A DNA stretch of 64,000 nt from Paracoccaceae bacterium (GTDB lineage Bacteria; Pseudomonadota; Alphaproteobacteria; Rhodobacterales; Rhodobacteraceae): positions 1-64,000 of the forward strand of contig PAQV01000056.1 of NCBI GenBank assembly GCA_002709405.1, given 5' to 3'. The notes below the pieces were generated by a model. The model was given only the letters and a program-made list of their open reading frames with translations. It had not been told where the DNA came from and did not search any database. Positions 1-7,499 of the stretch are shown here, in pieces. The position numbers and the translations under genes were made by a program. The first letter of the stretch is position 1, and every line of letters starts with the position of its first letter.

Positions 1-264
1 GCCGCCCGCCCCCGCCGCCGCCCCGCTCGGACCGCCCGCAGGGTGGTCCGACACATGGCTGCAGAACAGCCGTCCCGCACACCGCCCGGGCCCCTGGGTG
101 CCGCCTATCACCCGAAACTTGCTCCCATTTGCCCGCGACCAGGCATTGGCATAGGCACGGGCACATCTCCAACCAGCCCGCCAAAATGGCCCCCCGGCCA
201 TCACGCCCCTTGCACGAGACCCGCGAGATCATACATTCTTCGTATTGATTAAAGGAGTTTCCCC
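1..264. other. Left edge, no confident gene
   Basis: No complete gene is visible before the PAAR gene. One frame is open from the left edge to a TAG at 152-154 and is rich in Pro and Ala, so it could be the 3' end of an upstream gene, but nothing in it is recognisable. The stretch just before the PAAR start is AT-richer and carries a strong ribosome-binding site, AAAGGAG, at 251-257. Confidence 0.3.
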
Positions 265-567
265 ATGGGTATGCCGGCCGCGCGCGTGACCGATATGCAT
301 GTCTGCCCGATGGTCACACCGGGCACCCCCCCGATCCCCCACGTGGGCGGACCGATCATTCCACCAACCTCGATGAACGTGCTGACCGTCGGCCTGCCGC
401 AGGCTCGGCTGGGCGACAAGGCCATGTGCGTCGGACCGCCCGACGTGCTGGTCAAGTGCTCGATGACGGTCATGGTCAACAAGATGCCCGCCGCCCGGCT
501 GGGCGACATGTTCGTCCATGGCGGCTCGGTCGTGGCCGGCGCGCCGACCGTGCTGATCGGCGGCTAG
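265..567 (+). CDS. PAAR-domain spike-tip protein
   Basis: A 100-residue protein made entirely of a PAAR-like domain: Gly/Pro-rich short repeats with the pattern PAARxxD at the start (residues 4-9) and again near residues 75-80 (PAARLGD), and conserved His and Cys residues that could hold a metal. PAAR proteins cap the VgrG spike of type VI secretion systems and related contractile systems and often carry or recruit cargo. The start is set by AAAGGAG at 251-257. It is followed after 20 bases by a same-strand gene that probably works with it. No other secretion gene is in the window, so this may be an orphan spike island or the edge of a cluster to the left. Confidence 0.85.
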   Translation: MGMPAARVTDMHVCPMVTPGTPPIPHVGGPIIPPTSMNVLTVGLPQARLGDKAMCVGPPDVLVKCSMTVMVNKMPAARLGDMFVHGGSVVAGAPTVLIGG

Positions 568-587
568 GCCGCACCCCGGACCGCCCG

Positions 588-1865
588 ATGGCCGGCTTCT
601 CCCCCGAGCAAGGGCCCGCCCTTGCCGCGATCCCGCCCGGCACCCCGATCTCGGTGACCGCCGTGCCGCCGCAACTGGCCCAGCTGTCGGCCCTTGCCAA
701 GATCGAGCCGCCGGCCGGCGGCACCGCCGCCCAGGACCAATCCCAGGACCAATCCCAGGACCAATCGCAGGGCCAGACCCAGGCGGCCACGCAGGCCCCC
801 GCCCCCCGGGCGGACCAGGCCCTGGCCCGCGACCTGCCCGACATGTCGCCCGAGGCCTGGACCCGCGCGACCCTGGCCGCCTCGGCCCCCGAAACGCCCC
901 TGCCCGCGCGCCTGCCCATGGGCCCCGGAGACCTCATCTCGGCCTGCATGAAACTGGCCCAGCTGGACGGCCAGTTCGCCCTGGACGACCCCGAAAAGAT
1001 GGTCGAACAGCTGCAGGCCGAAACCGAGGCCTTCCGCGAGGGGCCCGGCCAGGCGGCCTCGGCCCTGGTGGCCCTTGATACGCCCGACCTGCAACGGCTG
1101 ACCGAGGCCGCCCGGCTGACCCTCGACCTGCGGGCCGAGGGGCTGTGCCCGCTGGAGCTCACCGGCGTCGATCCGCGCTTTGCCCAGGTGGAAAACCTCG
1201 CCCCGGCCCGCCAGCGCTACCAGGAGATCCTGGCCAATGCCGCGGCCGCCGCCCAGGTCGCCCCGCCCGTCTTCGCCATGACCGACACCCAGGAGCAGCT
1301 GGCCAAGTTCCTGGCCTCCTTCGCCACGCTGCCCCAGCTGGGCGAGAAACTGGGCATCGTGCCGCCCAGCGATCCCGCCTTCCCCCAGGCCGCGATGAAG
1401 CTGCTGGCCGGGCTGGCGAAAATACCCGCGGCTGAAATCCCCTTCCCGGTCCAGGCCATGCTGCAACTGGCCTCGGCGGCCGAGGCGATCACCACGATCC
1501 AGAAGGCCTTTGGAGACGATGCCCTGACCCTGCCGGGGCTCTTGCGCGTGAACACCATGCTGGGCAAGCTGGCCCGCCTGTCGCTGCCCAAGCCCGGGCC
1601 GGCGGCCGCCGTGCAGGCCCGGATCGACGAGCTGCCCGCCTATGACGACATCCGCGCGGGCGCCCAGGCCGCCAAGGCCTCGGCCCCGACACTGGCCGCC
1701 TCGGCCGTCGAACAGCCGCCCGACCCGCCGATCATCGACCCGCTTCAGGCCCTGTCGGCCGTGTCCAAGGTGGTCATGCAATTGCTGGACCTGGACCCGC
1801 TGTCCCTGCTGATGCCCCCGCCGAAACCGCCCGAGGATCCTGCCGCCCCCCCGCCCCAGGCCTGA
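588..1865 (+). CDS. Uncharacterised Ala/Pro-rich protein paired with PAAR
   Basis: About 425 residues, not recognised. Start taken at the ATG at 588 because it follows the PAAR stop by 20 bases; the frame stays open upstream across the PAAR gene, but that part is a shadow. Residues 1-90 are low-complexity Pro/Gln/Ala and contain a tetrapeptide repeat of the QDQS type. The middle (roughly 110-400) is Ala/Leu-rich and predicted helical with no signal peptide or clear membrane span; the C-terminus is a Pro-rich tail. Position behind a PAAR gene suggests a chaperone, adaptor or cargo of a contractile secretion system. This is inference from position only; no toxin motif is visible. Confidence 0.7.
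   Translation: MAGFSPEQGPALAAIPPGTPISVTAVPPQLAQLSALAKIEPPAGGTAAQDQSQDQSQDQSQGQTQAATQAPAPRADQALARDLPDMSPEAWTRATLAASAPETPLPARLPMGPGDLISACMKLAQLDGQFALDDPEKMVEQLQAETEAFREGPGQAASALVALDTPDLQRLTEAARLTLDLRAEGLCPLELTGVDPRFAQVENLAPARQRYQEILANAAAAAQVAPPVFAMTDTQEQLAKFLASFATLPQLGEKLGIVPPSDPAFPQAAMKLLAGLAKIPAAEIPFPVQAMLQLASAAEAITTIQKAFGDDALTLPGLLRVNTMLGKLARLSLPKPGPAAAVQARIDELPAYDDIRAGAQAAKASAPTLAASAVEQPPDPPIIDPLQALSAVSKVVMQLLDLDPLSLLMPPPKPPEDPAAPPPQA
732..779 (+). repeat. 12-bp tandem repeat inside the PAAR partner gene
   Basis: Four tandem copies of a 12-bp unit (CAGGACCAATCC and variants), coding QDQS, QDQS, QDQS, QGQT. Copies one and two are identical and the last is degenerate. The unit length is a multiple of three, so copy-number change would lengthen or shorten a flexible linker without shifting the frame. 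Confidence 0.85.
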
Positions 1866-1953
1866 AACCCAAGCCTGAAAACCCAAGCCTGAAACTCAAG
1901 CCCATACTGGCCCGGACCAGAGGTGTTCCGCCGCGCAGGGTGCGCGTCGGCCG

Positions 1954-1976
1954 GCGCCGGCCCTGCGGGCCGGCGC
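1954..1976 (-). terminator. GC-rich hairpin after the pseudouridine synthase
   Basis: Perfect 10-bp inverted repeat (GCGCCGGCCC, loop TGC, GGGCCGGCGC) two bases past the stop of the minus-strand pseudouridine synthase gene. There is no T-run after it, so it may end or protect the transcript rather than act as a classical intrinsic terminator. Confidence 0.4.
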
Positions 1977-1978
1977 GG

Positions 1979-2644
1979 TCAGAACCCGGGCTTGGCGCGA
2001 AAGGCCATCATCCGCCCGCCATCGGGGTGTTTCACCTTCAGCTCTTCGGCATGCAGCATCATCCGGGGCGCCTCCAGCGCCGGGCCCGAGGCATAAAACG
2101 GATCGCCCAGGATCGGATGCCCCAGCGCCAGCATGTGCACCCGCAACTGGTGCGACCGCCCGGTCTGCGGCATCAGCTTGACCCGCGTCGTCTCGTCCTC
2201 ATAACGCTGCACCCGCCAGTCGGTCACCGCCTGCTTGCCCGTCTCGTGGCACACCATCTGCAGCGGCCGGTTCGGCCAGTCGACGATCAGCGGCAGATCC
2301 ACCGTGCCCGTCCGAGGCTCCAGCCGGCCCCAGACTCGGGCCACGTAGGTCTTCTTCGTCACCCGCTTTTCGAACTGCAGACCAAGGTGGCGCTGCGCAT
2401 GGGGTGTCCGCCCGAAGATCATCACCCCCGAGGTATCCCGGTCCAGCCGGTGCACCAGCAGCGCCTCGGGGAAGGCCGCCTGCACCCGCGAGAGCAGGCA
2501 ATCGGCCAAGTGTTCGCCCTTGCCCGGCACCGACAGCAAGCCCGCCGGCTTGTCGACCACCAGCAATTCGTGGTCGTCGTGCAGGATCGCCAGGGGCGTG
2601 TCGGGCGGGCAGTATTCTGTCTGGATCGGTCCGGAAGCGCTCAT
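1979..2644 (-). CDS. RluA-family pseudouridine synthase
   Basis: A 221-residue protein of the RluA family, which isomerises uridine to pseudouridine in rRNA or tRNA. It has the VDKPAGLL segment at about residues 29-37 and the catalytic motif HRLDRDTSG at 65-73, where Asp68 is the expected nucleophile. There is no S4 RNA-binding domain; the length fits the compact RluA/TruC-like branch, so the exact target cannot be told. The start is the ATG at 2644; the frame is open further upstream, but that part runs over the lipoate ligase gene. It follows the ligase gene on the same strand with a gap of about 70 bases. Confidence 0.9.
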   Translation of the reverse strand: MSASGPIQTEYCPPDTPLAILHDDHELLVVDKPAGLLSVPGKGEHLADCLLSRVQAAFPEALLVHRLDRDTSGVMIFGRTPHAQRHLGLQFEKRVTKKTYVARVWGRLEPRTGTVDLPLIVDWPNRPLQMVCHETGKQAVTDWRVQRYEDETTRVKLMPQTGRSHQLRVHMLALGHPILGDPFYASGPALEAPRMMLHAEELKVKHPDGGRMMAFRAKPGF

Positions 2645-2712
2645 GACGCCGCCATAGCCCCGCCCGCCCCCCGAAGGCAAGCCAAGCGACACCTCCCGGG
2701 CAAGCGACACCC

Positions 2713-3774
2713 CTAGGGCACGTGGGTCAACCAGGCCTCGGTGTCGAACTTCTCGGCCACCAGCGCCTTTGCCGCGGCCCATTCCTCGGCTGTCACCGCC
2801 CCCTCCGTGCCCCCGTTCAGCCGGGTGAAGGTGTCGATCATCCGCGCCGTCACGTCCTCGCGCGTCATGCCCGTCTGGCTGCGCACCGGGTCCACCCGCT
2901 TGGCCGCCGAGGCAATCCCCTTGTCGGAAATCTTCTCGCGCCCGATGCGCAGGACCTGTTCCATCTTCGCCCCGTCCATGTCGTAGGCCATCGTCGCATG
3001 GTGCAGCACTGCACCCCCGCCATAGCGCTTCTGCGCCGCCCCGCCGATCTTGCCCTTGGGCGAGGCGATGTCGTTGAGCGGCTTGCAATAGGCCTCGATC
3101 CCCAGCTCGTTCAGGGCCTGCAGCACCCAGTTGTCCAGGAAGGCATAAGACGCCGCGAAATCCATGCCCTCGACCAGCTCGCCGGGGGCGTAAAGCGAAT
3201 AGGTGATGGTCGAGCCCGGCTCGACGAACATCGCCCCCCCGCCCGTCACCCGGCGCACGACGGTCACGCCATGGGTCCGGCAGGCTTCCATGTCGACCTC
3301 GTTCTTCAGCGACTGGAAATTGCCGATGATGATCGCCGGCCGGTCCCATTGCCAGAACCTGAGCGTCGGCGCGCGCGTGCCCTTGGCCACCGCCCGCGCC
3401 AGCACCTCGTCCAGGGCCAGGTGCATGGCCGGGGCCACCGGCCCGGTGTCGACGATCTGCCATTCGAAATCGCGCCAGGTCCGGGCCACGCCCAGCGCCC
3501 GGCGCACCGCGATGGCAATCGATTCGACGCTGAAGCCCACCAGGGCCGTGCCCGCCGGGATGCCCTGGTCCAGCGCCGCGATCATGTCCTCGCTAGAGGC
3601 ATCGGCCGCCAGCCCGGTCAGGGCCGCGCAGATGTCGGTGATCGCCTCGCCCGGCTCCAGGAAGAAATCGCCCGAGATGCGGACGCCGTGCAACAGGCCG
3701 TCCACGACCTGAAGATCGGCCACCACCAGCTTGCCGCCGGGCACCTTGTATTCGCCATGCATCGGACTGCTCAT
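2713..3774 (-). CDS. lplA: Lipoate-protein ligase A, accessory domain N-terminal
   Basis: A 353-residue protein that should activate lipoate with ATP and attach it to lipoyl domains such as those of 2-oxoacid dehydrogenases and GcvH. The cofactor-transferase domain covers about residues 110-320, with RRVTGGGA at 174-181 and the expected catalytic Lys242 in GKIGGAAQ. Residues 1-95 (KVPGGKL near 10-15, ISGDFFLEP at 33-41) resemble the small accessory domain that follows the catalytic domain in Escherichia coli LplA and is the separate LplB subunit in some archaea. Here it comes first. The ATG at 3774 has AAGGAA just upstream. It is divergent from the SDR gene across 205 bases. Confidence 0.88.
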   Translation of the reverse strand: MSSPMHGEYKVPGGKLVVADLQVVDGLLHGVRISGDFFLEPGEAITDICAALTGLAADASSEDMIAALDQGIPAGTALVGFSVESIAIAVRRALGVARTWRDFEWQIVDTGPVAPAMHLALDEVLARAVAKGTRAPTLRFWQWDRPAIIIGNFQSLKNEVDMEACRTHGVTVVRRVTGGGAMFVEPGSTITYSLYAPGELVEGMDFAASYAFLDNWVLQALNELGIEAYCKPLNDIASPKGKIGGAAQKRYGGGAVLHHATMAYDMDGAKMEQVLRIGREKISDKGIASAAKRVDPVRSQTGMTREDVTARMIDTFTRLNGGTEGAVTAEEWAAAKALVAEKFDTEAWLTHVP

Positions 3775-3979
3775 CGGGGGAGTTCCTTTCCGCACACTGT
3801 CTGCCCCGGTGTCGGGGATCGGCCGCCAAGTTGCAAGCCATCCGCCCGCATCCCCCATGTGCCAAAAGGTTCCCGCAAAACCCTGATCATCAGCGCACAG
3901 GCCCCTGCGCGGATCGGGCCATTGCCCTGGCCCGCAAACGTTTACACCTACAGGGAAACGACCAGAAAGGACCCTCCCC

Positions 3980-4735
3980 ATGGATATTTCATTCAACGGG
4001 AAAACCGCCATCGTCACCGGCGCGGCCTCGGGCATCGGCCTGGCCATAGCCGAGGCCCTCGCCGCATCCGGCGCAACCGTCATCGTCGCCGATCTCAAGC
4101 AAGAGGACGCCCAGCGCGAAGCCCAGGCGATTACCGATGCGGGCGGCACGGCCTACGGCTTCGGGGGCAATGTCGCCGACCCGGCCAGTGTCGAGGCCAT
4201 GGTCGCCTTTGCCGAAGAAAAGACCGGCGCGCTGCACCTGCTGGTCAACAACGCCGGCATCAGCGGCCCGGCCGTCAAGACCGGAGACCACCCCATCGAC
4301 GCCTGGCAATCGGTCATCGACGTCAACCTGAACGGGGTGTTCTACGGCATCCGCTACGCGATCCCTGCGATGAAGCGGGCCGGAGGCGGGTCGATCATCA
4401 ACATTGCCTCGATGCTGGGGTCGGTGGGCTATGCCACCGCGTCGGCCTATGTGACGGCCAAGCACGGGGTCGTGGGGATGACGAAATCGGCGGCCCTGGA
4501 ACATGCCGAGGACAACATCCGCATCAATTCCATCGGCCCGGGCTTCATCAAGACGCCGCTGCTGGATGCCAACCTGGATGACGACACCAAGGCCTTCCTG
4601 TCGTCGCAGGCCGCCCAAAACCGCATGGGCACCCCGGACGAGGTCGCCAACCTGACCCTGTTCCTGCTGTCCGACAAGGCCAGCTTCATCACCGGGTCCT
4701 ACCACCTGGTCGATGGCGGCTACACGGCCAAGTAG
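3980..4735 (+). CDS. Short-chain dehydrogenase/reductase
   Basis: A 251-residue classical SDR, an NAD(P)-dependent oxidoreductase. Visible motifs are TGAASGIG (13-20) for the cofactor, NNAG (90-93), catalytic Ser144, and YVTAK (157-161) with Tyr157 and Lys161. An acidic residue at the end of the second strand (VADLK, 36-40) suggests NAD rather than NADP. The substrate cannot be read from sequence. The start has AGAAAGGA upstream. It stands alone, divergent from lplA; the intergenic region holds a small palindrome AAACGTTT at 3936-3943 that could be part of a LacI-type operator. Confidence 0.9.
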   Translation: MDISFNGKTAIVTGAASGIGLAIAEALAASGATVIVADLKQEDAQREAQAITDAGGTAYGFGGNVADPASVEAMVAFAEEKTGALHLLVNNAGISGPAVKTGDHPIDAWQSVIDVNLNGVFYGIRYAIPAMKRAGGGSIINIASMLGSVGYATASAYVTAKHGVVGMTKSAALEHAEDNIRINSIGPGFIKTPLLDANLDDDTKAFLSSQAAQNRMGTPDEVANLTLFLLSDKASFITGSYHLVDGGYTAK

Positions 4736-4930
4736 GCCCCGTGTCCGGGGACCCGTGTTCGGGGCCCGCGCGCGACGTCGGCGCGCCCCGGGCGTGACCA
4801 GGGCGGCCGCTGGACTGGCGCGGGTGCCGCCGGGCGTGGCATGAGCGGCCACTGCCGTAGCCTGAGTGTCGCTTGGCATGCCGTGGGCGTATCAGGGGCC
4901 GGCCGTTTACGCCGCGCGACGGGACGGGCC

Positions 4931-5008
4931 ATATCCTAACGAATGGTAAATCTGCCGCTGCAAGTGCTTGAAATCATTGCAGCGGCCCTCTGTCCCACGC
5001 GTGGGACA
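4931..5008. repeat. 78-bp intergenic repeat ending in an 18-bp palindrome (copy 1)
   Basis: The first of two copies. It begins at ATATCCTAAC and ends in the perfect palindrome TGTCCCACGCGTGGGACA at 4991-5008. By hand alignment it matches the copy at 32084-32161 without gaps at 56 of 78 positions, including all 18 palindrome bases. This copy also has an internal 9-bp inverted repeat, CCGCTGCAA/TTGCAGCGG. It lies two bases beyond the stop codon of the minus-strand amidohydrolase gene. Confidence 0.8.
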
Positions 5009-5010
5009 GG

Positions 5011-6450
5011 TTACTCGGCAGCCATCGCCTTGACCGGCGGAACCGCCTCGGCGGTCAGCGGGCAGATATAGCCCTCGGCCCCGCCCCGCGCCCGCAGATC
5101 GGCCCAGGCCCTTGCCCGCAGGTCGGCGTCCAGCAGGGCATCCACCCCGGTCATGGCCATCACCTGGGCGGCATGGATCATCCCCTTGGCGGCCGGCCCG
5201 CTCTTGCCCTGGGCGGTCATCTGCCAGGAATGCAGCTGGGTCCCGATGGCCGAGGTCGCATCCATCAGCTGGACGGTCGGCACCACCCAGGACACGTCGG
5301 CCACGTCGGTCGACCCGCCGAGCGGCATGGCCGGGGCATCGGCGGGCGGGATGAAATCGGCCAGCACCTTGCCGGGCTTTGGGGCCAGCCCCGCCGAGCG
5401 GTAGGCGTCGGCAATATCCTCGGGGCTAAGCGTCGCCTGGAAGCCCGCCGCGTAGGTCTCGTCCTCGGCATCGAAGGGCACCGGGCCCAGGGTCTCCAGG
5501 TTGCGGTACATCGCCTCGTAAAGGGGCGTGTTGGGCAGCAGGTTCGACACCGCGGCCAGGACCTCCTGGGTGACGCGCGTCTCGGTCATCAGGGCCGCGC
5601 CCTGCGCCACCTTGCCGACCCGGTCCAGCAGGCCCAGCATCTCGGGCACGGTGTCCGAGCGGACCACGTAGCGCACCTTGGCCCGGGCCTGCACCACGTT
5701 GGGGGAAATCCCGCCCCCGTCGATGATCGCGTAATGGATGCGCGCCGAATCCGGCATGTGTTCGCGCAGGTAGTTCACCCCGATGTTCATCAGCTCCATC
5801 GCGTCCAGGGCCGACCGGCCCAGGTGCGGCGCCCCGGCCGCATGGGCGGCCCGGCCCTCGAAGGTGAAATCGACCCGCGTGTTGGCCAGCGACGATCCCT
5901 TCAGGATGATCGGCAGCGAGTTGGGATGCCAGGTGATGGCGATGTCCACGTCCGAGAACAGCCCGTCGCGCACCATGAAGGTCTTGCCCGCCCCGCCCTC
6001 TTCGGCCGGGCATCCATAATAGCGCACGGTCCCCGGCGTGCCGGTCTGCTGCAGCCAGTCGCGCAGGGCCACCGCCGCCAGCATCGAGGCCGAGCCCAGC
6101 AGGTTGTGTCCGCAGCCATGGCCATTGGCCCCGTCGGCCACCGGGCTGGGCTCGGCCAGGTCGGCCTGCTGGCTGAGCCCGGCCAGGGCGTCGAATTCGC
6201 CGAGGAAGGCAATGACCGGCCCGCCCGCGCCCGCCTCGCCGATGACGGCGGTGGGGATGCCGGCGGGGTTCTCGGTGACCTCGAAGCCCTGGGCGCGCAG
6301 CTCGTCGGCATGGGCGGCGACGGATTGGCGCTCGGCATAGCAGGTTTCGGGCGTGGCCCAGACCCGGTGCGACAGGTCCACCAGCCGCGGGGCGGCCGCT
6401 TCGACCAGGGGCCAGATCGGATGGGCATTCGTGGACGGCGCGTCGGACAT
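5011..6450 (-). CDS. M20-family amidohydrolase (AbgB-like)
   Basis: A 479-residue zinc-dependent amidohydrolase of the M20 family, closest in layout to p-aminobenzoyl-glutamate hydrolase subunit B. It has the metal motif GHGCGHN at 110-116 and the catalytic/metal CPAEEGG near 147-153, then a lid/dimerisation domain and a C-terminal return to the catalytic fold. Such enzymes cleave amide bonds of acylated or aroylated amino acids; the exact substrate is unknown. The ATG at 6450 is preceded by AAGGAAG at good spacing. It lies downstream of rarD on the same strand with a 110-base gap; no AbgA or AbgT partner is adjacent. Confidence 0.85.
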   Translation of the reverse strand: MSDAPSTNAHPIWPLVEAAAPRLVDLSHRVWATPETCYAERQSVAAHADELRAQGFEVTENPAGIPTAVIGEAGAGGPVIAFLGEFDALAGLSQQADLAEPSPVADGANGHGCGHNLLGSASMLAAVALRDWLQQTGTPGTVRYYGCPAEEGGAGKTFMVRDGLFSDVDIAITWHPNSLPIILKGSSLANTRVDFTFEGRAAHAAGAPHLGRSALDAMELMNIGVNYLREHMPDSARIHYAIIDGGGISPNVVQARAKVRYVVRSDTVPEMLGLLDRVGKVAQGAALMTETRVTQEVLAAVSNLLPNTPLYEAMYRNLETLGPVPFDAEDETYAAGFQATLSPEDIADAYRSAGLAPKPGKVLADFIPPADAPAMPLGGSTDVADVSWVVPTVQLMDATSAIGTQLHSWQMTAQGKSGPAAKGMIHAAQVMAMTGVDALLDADLRARAWADLRARGGAEGYICPLTAEAVPPVKAMAAE

Positions 6451-6560
6451 GGGCTGAACTTCCTTGTGGGTCTTTTGGGTCGTGACCCCGCCAAGATAGA
6501 CCCTGGCCGCCCATGTGCAACGGCTGCCCTTGGGGGACAGATAACGGGCGGCCTCATGCC

Positions 6561-7499
6561 TCAGGATTGGGCGGTTGATGTTTCCCGCAGAAGCGACAGC
6601 GAATAAAGCCCCAGGGCCACCCAGATCATCGGCAGCGCAATCGCCCGGGACAGCCCCACGGGTTCGCCAAAGATGAACACGGCCGTCAGGAAGATCAGCG
6701 TGGGCGTGATGTATTGCAGGATGCCGATGGTCGACAGGCGCAACAGCTTGGCCCCGTTGGCATAAAGCATCAGCGGCGTGGCCGTGATCACCCCGGCAAG
6801 CATCAGCAGCAGAGTATCGGAAAGGTTGGCTCCGAAATGGCCCTCGCCCCGGAGCGCCAGCGTCCCGACCAGGGCCAGGGCGGGCCCGGTCAGGATCAGG
6901 ACCTCGAGCAGGAAACCCTGGTTCGGCCCCACCGGCAGGCGCTTCTTGAAATAGGCATAGAGCCCCCAGCTGAGCGTGATCCCCAGGGCCACCACCGGCA
7001 CCTGCCCTGCCCCCACTGACAGCACGATCACCGCCAGGGCGGCCAGCGCCACGGCCACGCCCTGCAGGCGGGTCAGCCGTTCGCCCAGCAGCGCCGCGCC
7101 GAGGGCAATGTTGAACAGCGGGTTGATGTAATAGCCCAGGGCCGCGTCCACCGCCCGGCCATGGAAGACCGCCCAGATGTAGACGCTCCAGTTGACCGTG
7201 ATCAGCCCCGCCGTCACCGCCGCCATCGCCAGGTAGCGCGGCGTGCACAGGGCCACCCGCAGGTCCTGCCAGCGCCCGGTCAGCCACAGCACCGCTCCGG
7301 CCACGGGCACGGACCACAGGACGCGGTGGGCCACGACCTCGGCCGCCGGCACGTGGTCGACCGCCTTGACATAAAGCGGCAGCACGCCCCAGGCCACGTA
7401 GGCCAGCACCGCGTAGACAAGCCCCGCCCGGCTGTCGCCCCCGGTCTTGGTCATATTCGGCTTGGTCATGTTCGACCCGGTCAAGTTCGGCCGGGTCAT
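6561..7499 (-). CDS. rarD: RarD family EamA transporter
   Basis: A 312-residue inner-membrane protein with about ten hydrophobic segments and RarD hallmarks (AYVAWGVLPLYVK near the N-terminus, NWSVYIWAV, GYYINPLF). RarD proteins are drug/metabolite-type transporters whose substrate is poorly known. Its start overlaps the stop of the preceding oxidoreductase gene by four bases (ATGA), which implies translational coupling. The first 20 residues come from a 15-bp imperfect tandem repeat that supplies three Met codons (7499, 7469, 7454), so the true start is uncertain; one of the later ones would give a more usual length. Confidence 0.85.
   Translation of the reverse strand: MTRPNLTGSNMTKPNMTKTGGDSRAGLVYAVLAYVAWGVLPLYVKAVDHVPAAEVVAHRVLWSVPVAGAVLWLTGRWQDLRVALCTPRYLAMAAVTAGLITVNWSVYIWAVFHGRAVDAALGYYINPLFNIALGAALLGERLTRLQGVAVALAALAVIVLSVGAGQVPVVALGITLSWGLYAYFKKRLPVGPNQGFLLEVLILTGPALALVGTLALRGEGHFGANLSDTLLLMLAGVITATPLMLYANGAKLLRLSTIGILQYITPTLIFLTAVFIFGEPVGLSRAIALPMIWVALGLYSLSLLRETSTAQS
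7454..7499 (-). repeat. 15-bp imperfect repeat at the rarD start
   Basis: Three imperfect 15-bp units with the pattern TCATGTTCGACCCGG on the plus strand span the beginning of rarD, each able to supply a start or near-start codon (Met1, Met11 and Met16 of the longest reading frame). The unit keeps frame, so gain or loss of a unit would only change the N-terminal tail. Confidence 0.6.

Noticed and set aside
564-1886. Long minus-strand frame opposite the PAAR partner gene
   Set aside because: Its Gly/Arg/Gln-rich translation is typical of a shadow in GC-rich DNA, and the plus-strand frame has better context.
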